Shown here piece by piece: positions 1 to 5,660 of a stretch of 5,660 nt of DNA (positions are counted from its first letter, which is position 1; the number at the start of each line of letters is the position of its first letter). Below the pieces are notes generated by a model. It was not told the origin of the DNA and searched no databases. It worked only from the letters and a program-made list of their open reading frames with translations. The translations under genes and the position numbers were made by a program. Source of the DNA: Alphaproteobacteria bacterium (GTDB lineage Bacteria > Pseudomonadota > Alphaproteobacteria > Geminicoccales > Geminicoccaceae); NCBI GenBank assembly GCA_026984595.1, contig JALSRW010000026.1, forward strand, positions 1 to 5,660, read 5' to 3'.

Positions 1-1658
1 CCTCCTCGGTGGCGGCACTGATAGAGGGCATCGGCAGCGGCGCCGTCACCGCACCCTTCACCGAGGCCATGCATGCCGATCTCATCTTCGTCATCGGCGC
101 CAACCCGACCGAGAACCATCCGGTGGCGGCGACCTACTTCAAGCAGGCGGTACGGCGCGGAACCAAGCTGGTGGTCGCCGATCCGCGCGGCCAGGCCCTC
201 GCCCGGCATGCCACCTGGATGCTGCAGTTCCGCCCGGGCAGCGACGTCGCCCTGCTGAATGCGATGATGCATGTGATCGTCGCGGAGGAGTTGTTCGATG
301 CCCAGTACGTCCAGGCGCGAACCGAGAACTTCGAGCGCCTGAAGGCCCATCTGGCCGATTTCGCGCCCGAGAGGATGGAGGATCTCTGCGGCATCCCGGC
401 GGCCACCATCCGCGAGGTGGCACGTGCCTATGCACGGGCCGAACGGGCCATCATCTTCTGGGGGATGGGTGTCTCCCAGCATGTGCACGGCACCGACAAC
501 TGCCGCTGTCTCATTTCCCTGGCCACCATCTGCGGCCATGTCGGCCGTCCCGGTACCGGCCTCCATCCGTTGCGCGGCCAGAACAACGTCCAGGGTGCCT
601 CGGATGCCGGGCTGATCCCCATGGTCTTTCCCGATTATCACCCCACCGGTGAGGATGCCTATCGGACCCGCCTCGAGGAGCTGTGGGGAGCGAGGCTCGA
701 CCCCGAACCCGGTCTCACCGTGGTCGAGATCATCAGCGGTGCCCGTGAGGGAAAGATCCGGGGCATGTACATCCTGGGCGAGAACCCGGCGATGTCCGAT
801 CCGGATGCCCGGCACGCCCGCGAGGGCCTCGCCCGTCTCGAACATCTGGTGGTGCAGGACATCTTCCTCACCGAGACGGCCTTCCACGCCGATGTGATCC
901 TGCCCGCCTCGGCCTGGCCGGAAAAGGAAGGGACGGTCACCAATACCAACCGGCAGGTGCAGATGGGCCGCATCGCCCTACCGCTTCCGGGCGAGGCCCG
1001 ACCGGACTGGTGGATCACGCAGGAAATCGCGAGGCGCCTGGGCCTCGACTGGAACTATGCGGGTCCGGCCGAGGTGTTCGCCGAGATGAAGCAGGCGATG
1101 GCCTCCCTCGACAACATCACCTGGGAGCGGCTGCAGCGCGAGCACAGCGTCGCCTATCCCTGCCCGGCACCCGATCATCCCGGCAAGGGGGTGGTGTTCG
1201 AGGAAAGCTTCCCGACAGCGAGCGGCCGTGCGCGGCTGGTGCCGGCGGATGTCGAGCCGCCGGCGGAACTGCCCGATGACCTCTACCCCATGGTCCTGTC
1301 CACCGGACGCACGCTGGTGCACTGGCATACCGGGGCCATCACCCGCCATGCCGAGATCCTCGACAGTCTCGAGCCCACGCCCTTCTGTGCCATGAACCGC
1401 CGGGATCTGGAGCGGCTCGGGCTGGCGCCCGGCGCGGAAGTGCGGGTTTCCACCAGACGCGGCAGCATCACCCTGATGGCGCGGCAGGATCCGGCGGTGC
1501 CCGAGGGTCTGGTGTTCATTCCCTTCTGCTACCACGAAGCGGCGGCCAACATCCTCACCAACCCACAGCTCGATCCCTGGGGCAAGATCCCGGAGTTCAA
1601 GTTCTGCGCCTGCCGGGTGGAACCGGCCGAGGCCGAGGTTGCCCGGAAAGACGCCTGA
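1..1658 (+). CDS. fdhF: Formate dehydrogenase alpha subunit, C-terminal part (5' end outside window)
   Basis: This is the catalytic subunit (molybdopterin oxidoreductase; also named fdhA or fdsA) that oxidises formate to CO2, normally in the cytoplasm and passing electrons through Fe-S and flavin subunits to NAD+. The frame is open from base 3 with no true start; the GTG at base 9 is an internal Val. About 551 codons are present, where whole subunits usually have 900 or more. Visible family motifs are GANPTENHP (96-122), GMGVSQHVHGTDN (462-500), PLRGQNNVQG (around 567-596), YILGENP (768-788), EKEGTVTNTNR (921-953), and the C-terminal cofactor-binding domain from GRTLVHWHTG (1305) onward. In E. 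coli FDH-H the Arg and Gln of RGQNN are active-site residues, and both are kept here (codons 573 and 579). The first residues, SSVAALIEGIGSG, normally follow the catalytic Cys/Sec-His closely, so Cys versus Sec cannot be told. The N-terminal Fe-S domains are also missing. The gene is followed by recX, not fdhD or fdsD. The family is clear; the NAD linkage is inferred. Confidence 0.95.
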   Translation, partial: SSVAALIEGIGSGAVTAPFTEAMHADLIFVIGANPTENHPVAATYFKQAVRRGTKLVVADPRGQALARHATWMLQFRPGSDVALLNAMMHVIVAEELFDAQYVQARTENFERLKAHLADFAPERMEDLCGIPAATIREVARAYARAERAIIFWGMGVSQHVHGTDNCRCLISLATICGHVGRPGTGLHPLRGQNNVQGASDAGLIPMVFPDYHPTGEDAYRTRLEELWGARLDPEPGLTVVEIISGAREGKIRGMYILGENPAMSDPDARHAREGLARLEHLVVQDIFLTETAFHADVILPASAWPEKEGTVTNTNRQVQMGRIALPLPGEARPDWWITQEIARRLGLDWNYAGPAEVFAEMKQAMASLDNITWERLQREHSVAYPCPAPDHPGKGVVFEESFPTASGRARLVPADVEPPAELPDDLYPMVLSTGRTLVHWHTGAITRHAEILDSLEPTPFCAMNRRDLERLGLAPGAEVRVSTRRGSITLMARQDPAVPEGLVFIPFCYHEAAANILTNPQLDPWGKIPEFKFCACRVEPAEAEVARKDA

Positions 1659-2220
1659 GGTCCGGCGGCCGGGCGGGCGACCGGCGCGGCAACCGACCGA
1701 GGAGCGGCTGTGGCGGCGGGCGCTCTTCTATCTGCAGCGCTTCTCGACCAGTCGGGCGCATCTGCGCGAAGTGCTGCAGCGCCGGGCACTGCGCGAGGCC
1801 CGAGAGCTCGATCTCGATCCGGCCGAGGTCGCGGAGCGCGTGGAGCGGGTCGTGTCCCGGGCGGCGAAGGCGGGGCTCGTCGACGATGCCGCCTTCGCCC
1901 TCGCCCGCGCGCGCCGGCTGGTCGAACGCGGCTGTTCGCTGCGAACCGTTCGCATGCGCCTGCGGGAGAAGGGCGTGGCTCCGGAGCTGGTGGAAACGGT
2001 TCTCGAGGAGCTCGCCGTGGAGTTCGGCGATCCCGCGCTCGAAGCCGCCCGTGCCTTCGCCCGCAGGCGCAGGCTCGGTCCCTGGCGGCCGCGGGGACAG
2101 CGGCAAGCGATGCGCGAGCGGGATCTCGCCGCCTTCGCCCGGGCCGGCTTTTCCTACGAGATCGCACGTCGCATTCTCGATCACGAGGTGGCGGAAGACG
2201 GTCCGCCCGGAATCCGCTAG
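1639..2220 (+). CDS. recX: Regulatory protein RecX (RecA modulator)
   Basis: RecX proteins bind RecA filaments and limit recombinase and coprotease activity in the cytoplasm. The 193-residue product is almost wholly helical and shows the three-repeat RecX pattern: ALFYLQRFSTSRAHLREVL (residues 28-46), then LVDDAAFALARARRLVERG with CSLRTVRMRLREKGV (80-113), then RDLAAFARAGFSYEIARRIL (161-180). The LVDD..F, G.S...(R)..L..KG and AGFSYEIA signatures are typical. The start chosen is TTG at 1639, the only plausible initiation codon in this frame before the first helix. It leaves a basic, proline-rich N-terminal tail of about 25 residues, as in other alphaproteobacterial RecX proteins. It overlaps the end of the formate dehydrogenase gene by 20 bases, with purine-rich GAGGCCGAGG just upstream but closer than ideal, which suggests translational coupling. 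Slightly long against the usual 150-180 residues. recA is not in the window. The family call is firm; the exact start is not. Confidence 0.88.
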   Translation: MPGKTPEVRRPGGRPARQPTEERLWRRALFYLQRFSTSRAHLREVLQRRALREARELDLDPAEVAERVERVVSRAAKAGLVDDAAFALARARRLVERGCSLRTVRMRLREKGVAPELVETVLEELAVEFGDPALEAARAFARRRRLGPWRPRGQRQAMRERDLAAFARAGFSYEIARRILDHEVAEDGPPGIR

Positions 2221-2241
2221 GACGGCCTGCACTCGAACCGC

Positions 2242-2289
2242 GGGAATCCTCGCTCGTCGGGCTGCCGCGAAGCATGTTAGGGAATCCTC
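2242..2289. repeat. 10-bp direct repeat GGGAATCCTC (two copies, 38 bp apart)
   Basis: Identical copies lie at 2242-2251 and 2280-2289, start to start 38 bp. The core GGAaTCC is itself a short imperfect palindrome. The copies sit 90 and 52 bases upstream of the Gly-rich gene start, a position that would suit a pair of regulator sites. The repeat is seen directly; a regulatory role is inference and chance is possible. Confidence 0.4.
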
Positions 2290-2325
2290 AACATCTCGAG
2301 CCCAAGATCGCAGCGAAGGAAATTC

Positions 2326-2333
2326 GAGGGAGA
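2326..2333 (+). promoter_or_regulatory. Ribosome binding site of the Gly-rich gene
   Basis: GAGGGAGA ends 7 bases before the ATG at 2341. It is a good Shine-Dalgarno match and fixes the start of the Gly-rich gene, supporting translation of this otherwise unrecognised frame. Confidence 0.75.
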
Positions 2334-2340
2334 ACGCCTG

Positions 2341-3036
2341 ATGAAACACCCGCTCGGTTCCTCCGGTCACCCGTCGCTCCGCCTCGCCTCCCTCGCCCTC
2401 GCCCTCGGCGTGGCGAGCTATTTCGCGAGCCCCGTTCCGGGCGGACCGGATCAAGGCTGGCTGACCTTCTCCGCGCCCGCCGAAGCCGGCAACCACGGTG
2501 GTGGTGGCGGCGGCAGTGGCGGCGGCGGCGGTGGTGCCGGTGGTGGCGGCGGCGGTGGCGGCGGTGGCGGCGCCGGCGGTGGCGGCGGTGGCGGCGCCGG
2601 CCTGGCCCGCGAGGAAGCCCGCGGCTCCCGCAGCGAGAAGGCCTATCTCGGCGACTACTTCGCCGAGTGGTTCGGCAGTGACGAGGCCGCGAAGGCGGTG
2701 GAAGAGCGGGCGGACACCGCGCGCACCGAACAGTCCCTCGCCGCTGACGGGTTCCGCGACCATGGGGAACGGGTGCGCACCTATGTGGCGATCGCCCGGG
2801 CGCTCGGCTATCCCGCCGATGTCGGCGCGCTCCAGGCCAATGCCGCAATGTTCGAGAAGGGCGAGGCGGAACCCGTGGGCAGCAAAGACTGGCGGAACGT
2901 CGATCTCGACGTCAACGGCGACGGCGTCGTCGACAAGGCCGATCTCGCGGCGCTCGGAATCGACGAGCTTCCCGAGGAGGAACCCGTTCCCGAAGGCGAC
3001 GATCTGGCGGCGACCGACGGCACCACGATCCGGTAG
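2341..3036 (+). CDS. Exported glycine-rich protein with an EF-hand/dockerin-like calcium loop, function unknown
   Basis: I do not recognise a named family for this 231-residue protein. Residues 13-28 form a hydrophobic signal or anchor segment. A possible signal peptidase site follows AEA at residues 47-49, though the distance from the hydrophobic core is long, so a retained N-terminal anchor is possible. Residues 53-87 are 31 Gly, 3 Ala and 1 Ser. Residues 88-175 look helical, charged and soluble. Residues 190-201 (DVNGDGVVDKAD) fit a calcium loop, with Asp190, Asn192, Asp194, Gly195, Asp198 and Asp201 at EF-hand positions 1, 3, 5, 6, 9 and 12, followed by LAAL as in one half of a type I dockerin. 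The C-terminus is acidic (DELPEEEPVPEGDD). Only one loop is present, whereas true dockerins have two. ATG start with a clear ribosome binding site; third-position G/C bias is like that of the neighbours. It is probably secreted or envelope-linked and may bind calcium; the role is not known. Confidence 0.8.
   Translation: MKHPLGSSGHPSLRLASLALALGVASYFASPVPGGPDQGWLTFSAPAEAGNHGGGGGGSGGGGGGAGGGGGGGGGGGAGGGGGGGAGLAREEARGSRSEKAYLGDYFAEWFGSDEAAKAVEERADTARTEQSLAADGFRDHGERVRTYVAIARALGYPADVGALQANAAMFEKGEAEPVGSKDWRNVDLDVNGDGVVDKADLAALGIDELPEEEPVPEGDDLAATDGTTIR
2497..2601 (+). repeat. GGN codon tract encoding poly-glycine
   Basis: Thirty-five successive codons are almost all GGC or GGT, broken only by one AGT and three GCC. 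This low-complexity tract encodes the flexible Gly linker of the 2341-3036 protein. The mix of GGC and GGT means it is not a perfect microsatellite, but in-frame length variation between strains would be expected. Its repeated GG pairs could also form two-tetrad G-quadruplexes on the coding strand. Confidence 0.9.
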
Positions 3037-3062
3037 CGACACGACTTCCGGCGTCCTGTTGC

Positions 3063-3098
3063 GGACCGCCGTAAGGGGCCGTCTCGGAGCGGCGGTCC
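3063..3098. terminator. Inverted repeat between convergent genes, possible bidirectional terminator
   Basis: GGACCGCCG (3063-3071) pairs perfectly with CGGCGGTCC (3090-3098), giving a 9-bp GC-rich stem with an 18-base loop. It lies in the 84-base gap between the ends of the Gly-rich gene (3036) and thpR (3121), where a shared terminator is expected. No T-run follows on either strand and the loop is large, so it is not a classic intrinsic terminator. Confidence 0.35.
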
Positions 3099-3120
3099 CC
3101 GTCGCCGGCTGACCCGCGGC

Positions 3121-3681
3121 TCAGACCCGCTCCATCACTCCGGTGACGAAGTCGTATTCGGCTTCCAGCAGGTGCTCGGCGCCCTGGGGCCGCAGGATGC
3201 TCGAATAGAGGCCGAAGCTGGAGACCGGAAACGGGCTGGAGCGAAAGAGTGTGCGCCGCACCAGGAAGGTCCCGAAGCGGTCCTGCGGCAACGGCTCCTT
3301 GACCCGGCCCAGCGTCACATGGGGGACGAACTTGCGCCGTTCCGGCGCCAGTCCGACATCGCCCAGCACGCGCTCGATGCGCCGCCTTAGGCGCAGGATC
3401 GGTTCGGCTTCCTCGACCCCGGCCCACAGCGTGTGCGGCATGCCGCGCGGTGGGAACTGGCCGATCCCCTTGAGCCGCATCTCGAAAGGCGGCAGTGTCA
3501 CCGAGGCCAGCGCCTCGCCGATCTCGCAGAAAGTGCTGGGATCGACCTCCCCGATGAAGCGCAGGGTCAGGTGGAACTGCTCGGCATGGGTCCAGCGCAC
3601 GCCGGGCAGGCCGCTGCAGAGGCGATCCAGCTCCTCGGCCACCGGCTCGGGCATGGCAACGGCAATGAACAGTCTTGGCAT
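3121..3681 (-). CDS. thpR: RNA 2',3'-cyclic phosphodiesterase (LigT/ThpR, 2H phosphoesterase)
   Basis: Enzymes of this family open 2',3'-cyclic phosphates at RNA ends to 2'-phosphates; they were first described as 2'-5' RNA ligases acting on tRNA halves. The 186-residue product is of usual length. It carries both hallmark HxTx motifs: His37-Leu-Thr39-Leu after the family's N-terminal LFIAVAMPEPV strand, and His121-Val-Thr123-Leu in the KFVPHVTLGR context. The two His/Thr pairs form the catalytic site. Other family features are LRFIGEV (residues 40-46), LWAGV (85-89) and a C-terminal FGLYSSIL strand. The ATG (complement of 3679-3681) is chosen because it begins the conserved strand and is preceded by a GGGAGA ribosome binding site 6 bases upstream; the same frame stays open further upstream but without family similarity. 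The gene stands alone on the minus strand, convergent with the Gly-rich gene and divergent from the TPR gene. Predicted cytoplasmic. Confidence 0.93.
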   Translation of the reverse strand: MPRLFIAVAMPEPVAEELDRLCSGLPGVRWTHAEQFHLTLRFIGEVDPSTFCEIGEALASVTLPPFEMRLKGIGQFPPRGMPHTLWAGVEEAEPILRLRRRIERVLGDVGLAPERRKFVPHVTLGRVKEPLPQDRFGTFLVRRTLFRSSPFPVSSFGLYSSILRPQGAEHLLEAEYDFVTGVMERV

Positions 3682-3837
3682 GGCCAGTCTCCCAACAGCA
3701 GCTCCCCCTTGCCTCCGAGGCGGAGGGCATGCTTGCAAAACGCCGCACAGTCCCGTACCAGATCGCCCATCGGGGTCCTGCCGTCTGCCCGTTCGAGCGA
3801 GCCGAACCGGAACCGTTCTACCACCAGGATAGCGCGC
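3682..3837. promoter_or_regulatory. Divergent control region between thpR and the TPR-bamB operon
   Basis: These 156 bases lie between two genes read away from each other, so promoters for both are expected here. On the minus strand GGGAGA (complement of 3688-3693) is the thpR ribosome binding site; on the plus strand AGGA (3826-3829) serves the GTG at 3838 with 8 bases between. A weak sigma-70-like pair, TTGCAA (3733-3738) with TACCAG (3756-3761) at 17-bp spacing, could drive the TPR-bamB operon; the -10 matches the consensus at only half of its positions. A perfect hairpin lies at 3712-3726. Confidence 0.5.
3712..3726. repeat. Short perfect inverted repeat CCTCCG-AGG-CGGAGG
   Basis: A 6-bp GC-only stem encloses a 3-base loop. 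It lies 30 bases upstream of the thpR start on the minus strand and just left of the possible TPR promoter. It could be a hairpin in the thpR leader or a small operator; there is no direct evidence for either. Confidence 0.35.
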
Positions 3838-4503
3838 GTGAAATCCGAAGAGTTTATCCGCGAGGTCGACGAGGAGCTCCAATGGGAGCGCCTCGCCAAG
3901 TTCTGGCAGCGTTTCGGGCCGTACATCATCGGCCTCGCCGTACTCGTCGTCATCGGTACCGCTGGCAAAGTGGGTTACGAAACCTGGTACGACAAGCGGG
4001 TGCAGGATCAGGCCCGGATCTACGCCGCGGCGGAGAAGCTGCTCGCCGAGGATCCGGTGAAGGCCGCGCAGAAATGGCTGGAGCTGGCGGCCGAGGGCGA
4101 GGACGGCTTTGCCGCGCTGGCGCGGCTGCGGGCGGCGGCCGCCTTCGACAAGGGCGGCGACCGCGAGCAGGCGCTGGAGGCGTTGCGCAAGACCGTGGCC
4201 GAGGCCCGGGATCCGGTGGTCCGCGACCTCGCCGCCCTGTTCCTCGCCCAGTACCGGATCGACGATGACGATCCCGGAGCGCTGGTGCGGGATCTTGAGC
4301 CGCTCACCACCCCCGGCCGGCCGTTCCGGCACAGCGCCCGCGAGCTGCTGGCGATCGCCTCGCTCCGCGCCGGAGACCGCGAGCGGGCCAGGACCGTGCT
4401 CAAGGAGATCCTCGACGACGCCACCACCCCGCTCGGCCAGCAGCAGCGGGTACGCGAAATCTTCGACGCCCTCGGCGGCTCGGGAGAACGCGTCGCGTCA
4501 TGA
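3838..4503 (+). CDS. TPR-domain inner-membrane protein, YfgM-like (ancillary SecYEG translocon subunit family)
   Basis: The 221-residue product begins with a short, charged cytoplasmic segment (EEFIREVDEELQWERLAKFW), then one membrane helix (residues 27-48, GPYIIGLAVLVVIG and following), then a periplasmic helical domain of TPR-like repeats (about 57-213). This is the architecture of the YfgM/TPR_21 family. In E. coli YfgM associates with SecYEG and periplasmic chaperones and is encoded directly before bamB; the same order here supports the call. The GTG at 3838 is chosen because it starts the conserved REVDEEL segment and has AGGA 8 bases upstream; the frame is open for about 400 bases upstream but that part runs antisense to thpR and has no family similarity. 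Its stop overlaps the bamB start as ATGA, indicating one operon and coupled translation. The acidic patch IDDDDP (141-146) between helices is probably a loop. The family is confident; the exact role in this organism is inferred. Confidence 0.88.
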   Translation: MKSEEFIREVDEELQWERLAKFWQRFGPYIIGLAVLVVIGTAGKVGYETWYDKRVQDQARIYAAAEKLLAEDPVKAAQKWLELAAEGEDGFAALARLRAAAAFDKGGDREQALEALRKTVAEARDPVVRDLAALFLAQYRIDDDDPGALVRDLEPLTTPGRPFRHSARELLAIASLRAGDRERARTVLKEILDDATTPLGQQQRVREIFDALGGSGERVAS

Positions 4504-5660
4504 AGCTCCGGCGCCGCCAGTGTCTGGCTTTCGGCCTGGCCGCCGTCGGTCTCGGCGGCTGCGAGAGCATGGGCTGGCTCGGAGATCCCGAGGCGCCGCC
4601 CCTGCCCGGCAAGCGTATCCCGGTGATGCTGATCGACGAAGGCGTCGAGGCCGATCCGCGGCTGGCGCAGCTCCAGGTGGTGCTGCCGCCACCGCGCCGC
4701 AACAGCGAATGGACCCAGGTCGGCGGCAATGCCACCCATGCCATGCATCATCTGGCATTGGGCGAGAGCCCCGCACTCGCCTGGCGGGCGGATATCGGCA
4801 GCGGCTCCACCGACGAGAGCAAGCTCCTTGCCCAGCCGATCGCCGCCGAAGGGCGGGTGTTCACCGTCGACACGGCGATCGGGATACGCGCCTTCGATCT
4901 GGCGTCGGGCCGTCGGCTCTGGGAAGCGGAGCCGCAACTCGTCGAAAGCGTCGACCGGCTGAGCGGCGGCGGTCTCGCCTACGCGGACGGGCGGCTGTTC
5001 CTGACCGCCACCAGCGGTGAAGTGTTCGGTCTTTCCGCAGCCGATGGCGCGGTGCTCTGGCACCGCCCGTTGCTGGCACCGATCCTGGCGCCGCCGACCG
5101 CATACGGTGACCGGGTGTTCATCGTCACCGCCGACAATCGGCTGCTGGCCATGAACGCCGCCGACGGCGCCCCGATCTGGCAGCATGCCGGCCTCTTCGA
5201 GCAGGCCGGGATCCTCGGCGGCGCACCGGTCGCCACCGACGGCCGTACCGTGGTCGTGGCCTACTCCTCGGGCGAGGTCTTCGCCCTGCGCTTTCGGGAT
5301 GGACGCGCGATCTGGTCGGACAGCGTGCTGCGGCCGCGTCGCACCCTCGGCCTCGGTGCCATCAGCGACATCACCGGTGCGCCGGTGATCGACGACGATC
5401 GCGTCTATGTGGTCGGCAATGGCGGCGAGATGGCGGCCTTCGCCATCGACCGCGGCAGCCGCTTCTGGGACCGCGATCTGACCTCCCGGGTGACCCCTTG
5501 GATCGCCGGCGAATTCCTCTATCTCCTGACCGATCGCAACGAGATCGTCTGCCTGCTGCGACGCGGCGGCCGGGTGCGCTGGGTGAGCCCGTTCGCACGA
5601 CTGGTCGATCCCGAGGATCCGAGCTCGGCGCGGATCCTCTGGAGCGCTCCGGTGCTGGCC
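4500..5660 (+). CDS. bamB: Outer membrane protein assembly factor BamB, lipoprotein (3' end outside window)
   Basis: BamB is the beta-propeller lipoprotein of the BAM complex, binding BamA in the periplasm and helping insert outer-membrane beta-barrels. 387 codons are present with no stop before the right edge. The N-terminus has basic residues (KLRRR), a hydrophobic stretch and a lipobox LGGC with Cys21 as the lipidated residue. A proline-rich linker, about residues 25-75, comes before the propeller. PQQ-like blades are marked by Gly-x-x-x-Trp-type turns: GRRLW (Trp141), GAVLW (Trp187), GAPIW (Trp227), GRAIW (Trp272), GSRFW (Trp323) and GRVRW (Trp361), spaced 38-51 residues. The opening NATHAMHHLALGE (about 77-89) matches alphaproteobacterial BamB proteins as I know them. 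Probably some tens of C-terminal residues are missing. The ATG overlaps the TPR gene stop by 4 bases. In E. coli and many other proteobacteria der (a GTPase gene) follows. A general PQQ-repeat lipoprotein is the main alternative, made unlikely by the YfgM neighbour. Confidence 0.92.
   Translation, partial: MKLRRRQCLAFGLAAVGLGGCESMGWLGDPEAPPLPGKRIPVMLIDEGVEADPRLAQLQVVLPPPRRNSEWTQVGGNATHAMHHLALGESPALAWRADIGSGSTDESKLLAQPIAAEGRVFTVDTAIGIRAFDLASGRRLWEAEPQLVESVDRLSGGGLAYADGRLFLTATSGEVFGLSAADGAVLWHRPLLAPILAPPTAYGDRVFIVTADNRLLAMNAADGAPIWQHAGLFEQAGILGGAPVATDGRTVVVAYSSGEVFALRFRDGRAIWSDSVLRPRRTLGLGAISDITGAPVIDDDRVYVVGNGGEMAAFAIDRGSRFWDRDLTSRVTPWIAGEFLYLLTDRNEIVCLLRRGGRVRWVSPFARLVDPEDPSSARILWSAPVLA

Larger units (their letters stand above)
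2221..2340. other. Intergenic region between recX and the Gly-rich gene
   Basis: This is a 120-base non-coding gap. It holds two copies of GGGAATCCTC and, at its right end, a strong ribosome binding site for the next gene. I found no convincing terminator for recX and no confident -10/-35 pair, although the gap and the separate ribosome binding site suggest that the downstream gene may have its own promoter. Confidence 0.6.

Noticed and set aside
2239..2269. CGCGG...CCGCG stem as a recX terminator
   Set aside because: Only 5 bp with a 21-base loop and no T-run; expected by chance in GC-rich sequence.
2295..2328. CTCGAG pairing with TTCGAG near the Gly-rich ribosome binding site, as a possible thermosensor or riboswitch
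   Set aside because: The stem is short with one G-U pair and a 22-base loop, and covers only the first bases of the ribosome binding site; not convincing.
1597..3042. Long open frame of about 480 codons on the minus strand
   Set aside because: It lies antisense to recX and the Gly-rich gene, both better supported. It is rich in Ala-Thr repeats made by reading the GGN tract backwards, and open antisense frames are expected in GC-rich DNA.
3433..3837. Upstream in-frame extension of the TPR protein
   Set aside because: It would overlap thpR on the opposite strand and add about 135 residues before the conserved REVDEEL segment; the GTG at 3838 gives the normal family architecture.
3682..4332. 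Upstream in-frame extension of thpR
   Set aside because: The frame stays open but the extension is antisense to the TPR gene, has no family similarity, and thpR already has a good ATG and ribosome binding site at normal protein length.
4020..5186. Open frame of about 390 codons on the minus strand
   Set aside because: It is antisense to the TPR gene and bamB, shows no recognisable domain, and reflects G/C bias at third positions of the real genes.
1..5660. Mobile elements, CRISPR arrays, tRNA or rRNA genes
   Set aside because: No transposase, terminal repeats, spaced direct repeats, or recognisable tRNA/rRNA sequence was seen on either strand.

Overview
The window is GC-rich DNA, roughly two thirds G+C by eye, from what looks like an alphaproteobacterium. 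The best lineage evidence is a TPR-domain inner-membrane protein followed by a BamB lipoprotein, which overlap by ATGA. The BamB and RecX sequences are of alphaproteobacterial type, and the strong G/C bias at third codon positions fits. A Rhodospirillales-like organism is a guess; the genus cannot be read from the sequence.

Layout: (1) Bases 1-1658 (+) hold the C-terminal part of the molybdenum/tungsten-binding alpha subunit of formate dehydrogenase, cut off by the left edge just after the expected catalytic Cys/Sec. (2) Bases 1639-2220 (+) hold recX, a RecA modulator. It probably starts at a TTG inside the end of the formate dehydrogenase gene. (3) Bases 2221-2340 are a non-coding gap with a 10-bp direct repeat and a good ribosome binding site. 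(4) Bases 2341-3036 (+) encode an unrecognised exported protein with a 35-residue Gly tract and a dockerin/EF-hand-like calcium loop. (5) Bases 3037-3120 are a convergent intergenic gap with an inverted repeat. (6) Bases 3121-3681 (-) hold thpR, an RNA 2',3'-cyclic phosphodiesterase. (7) Bases 3682-3837 are a divergent control region. (8) Bases 3838-4503 (+) hold the TPR/YfgM-like membrane protein, and bases 4500-5660 (+) hold bamB, cut off by the right edge.

The genes fall into unrelated functional units: formate oxidation, recombination control, an unknown envelope or secreted protein, RNA end processing, and envelope biogenesis (YfgM-BamB, at the Sec translocon and the BAM complex). No mobile element, CRISPR array, tRNA or rRNA was seen. 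Most of the window is ordinary chromosomal housekeeping sequence. The one candidate for something undescribed is the Gly-rich calcium-loop protein; there is no evidence here of a larger novel system.
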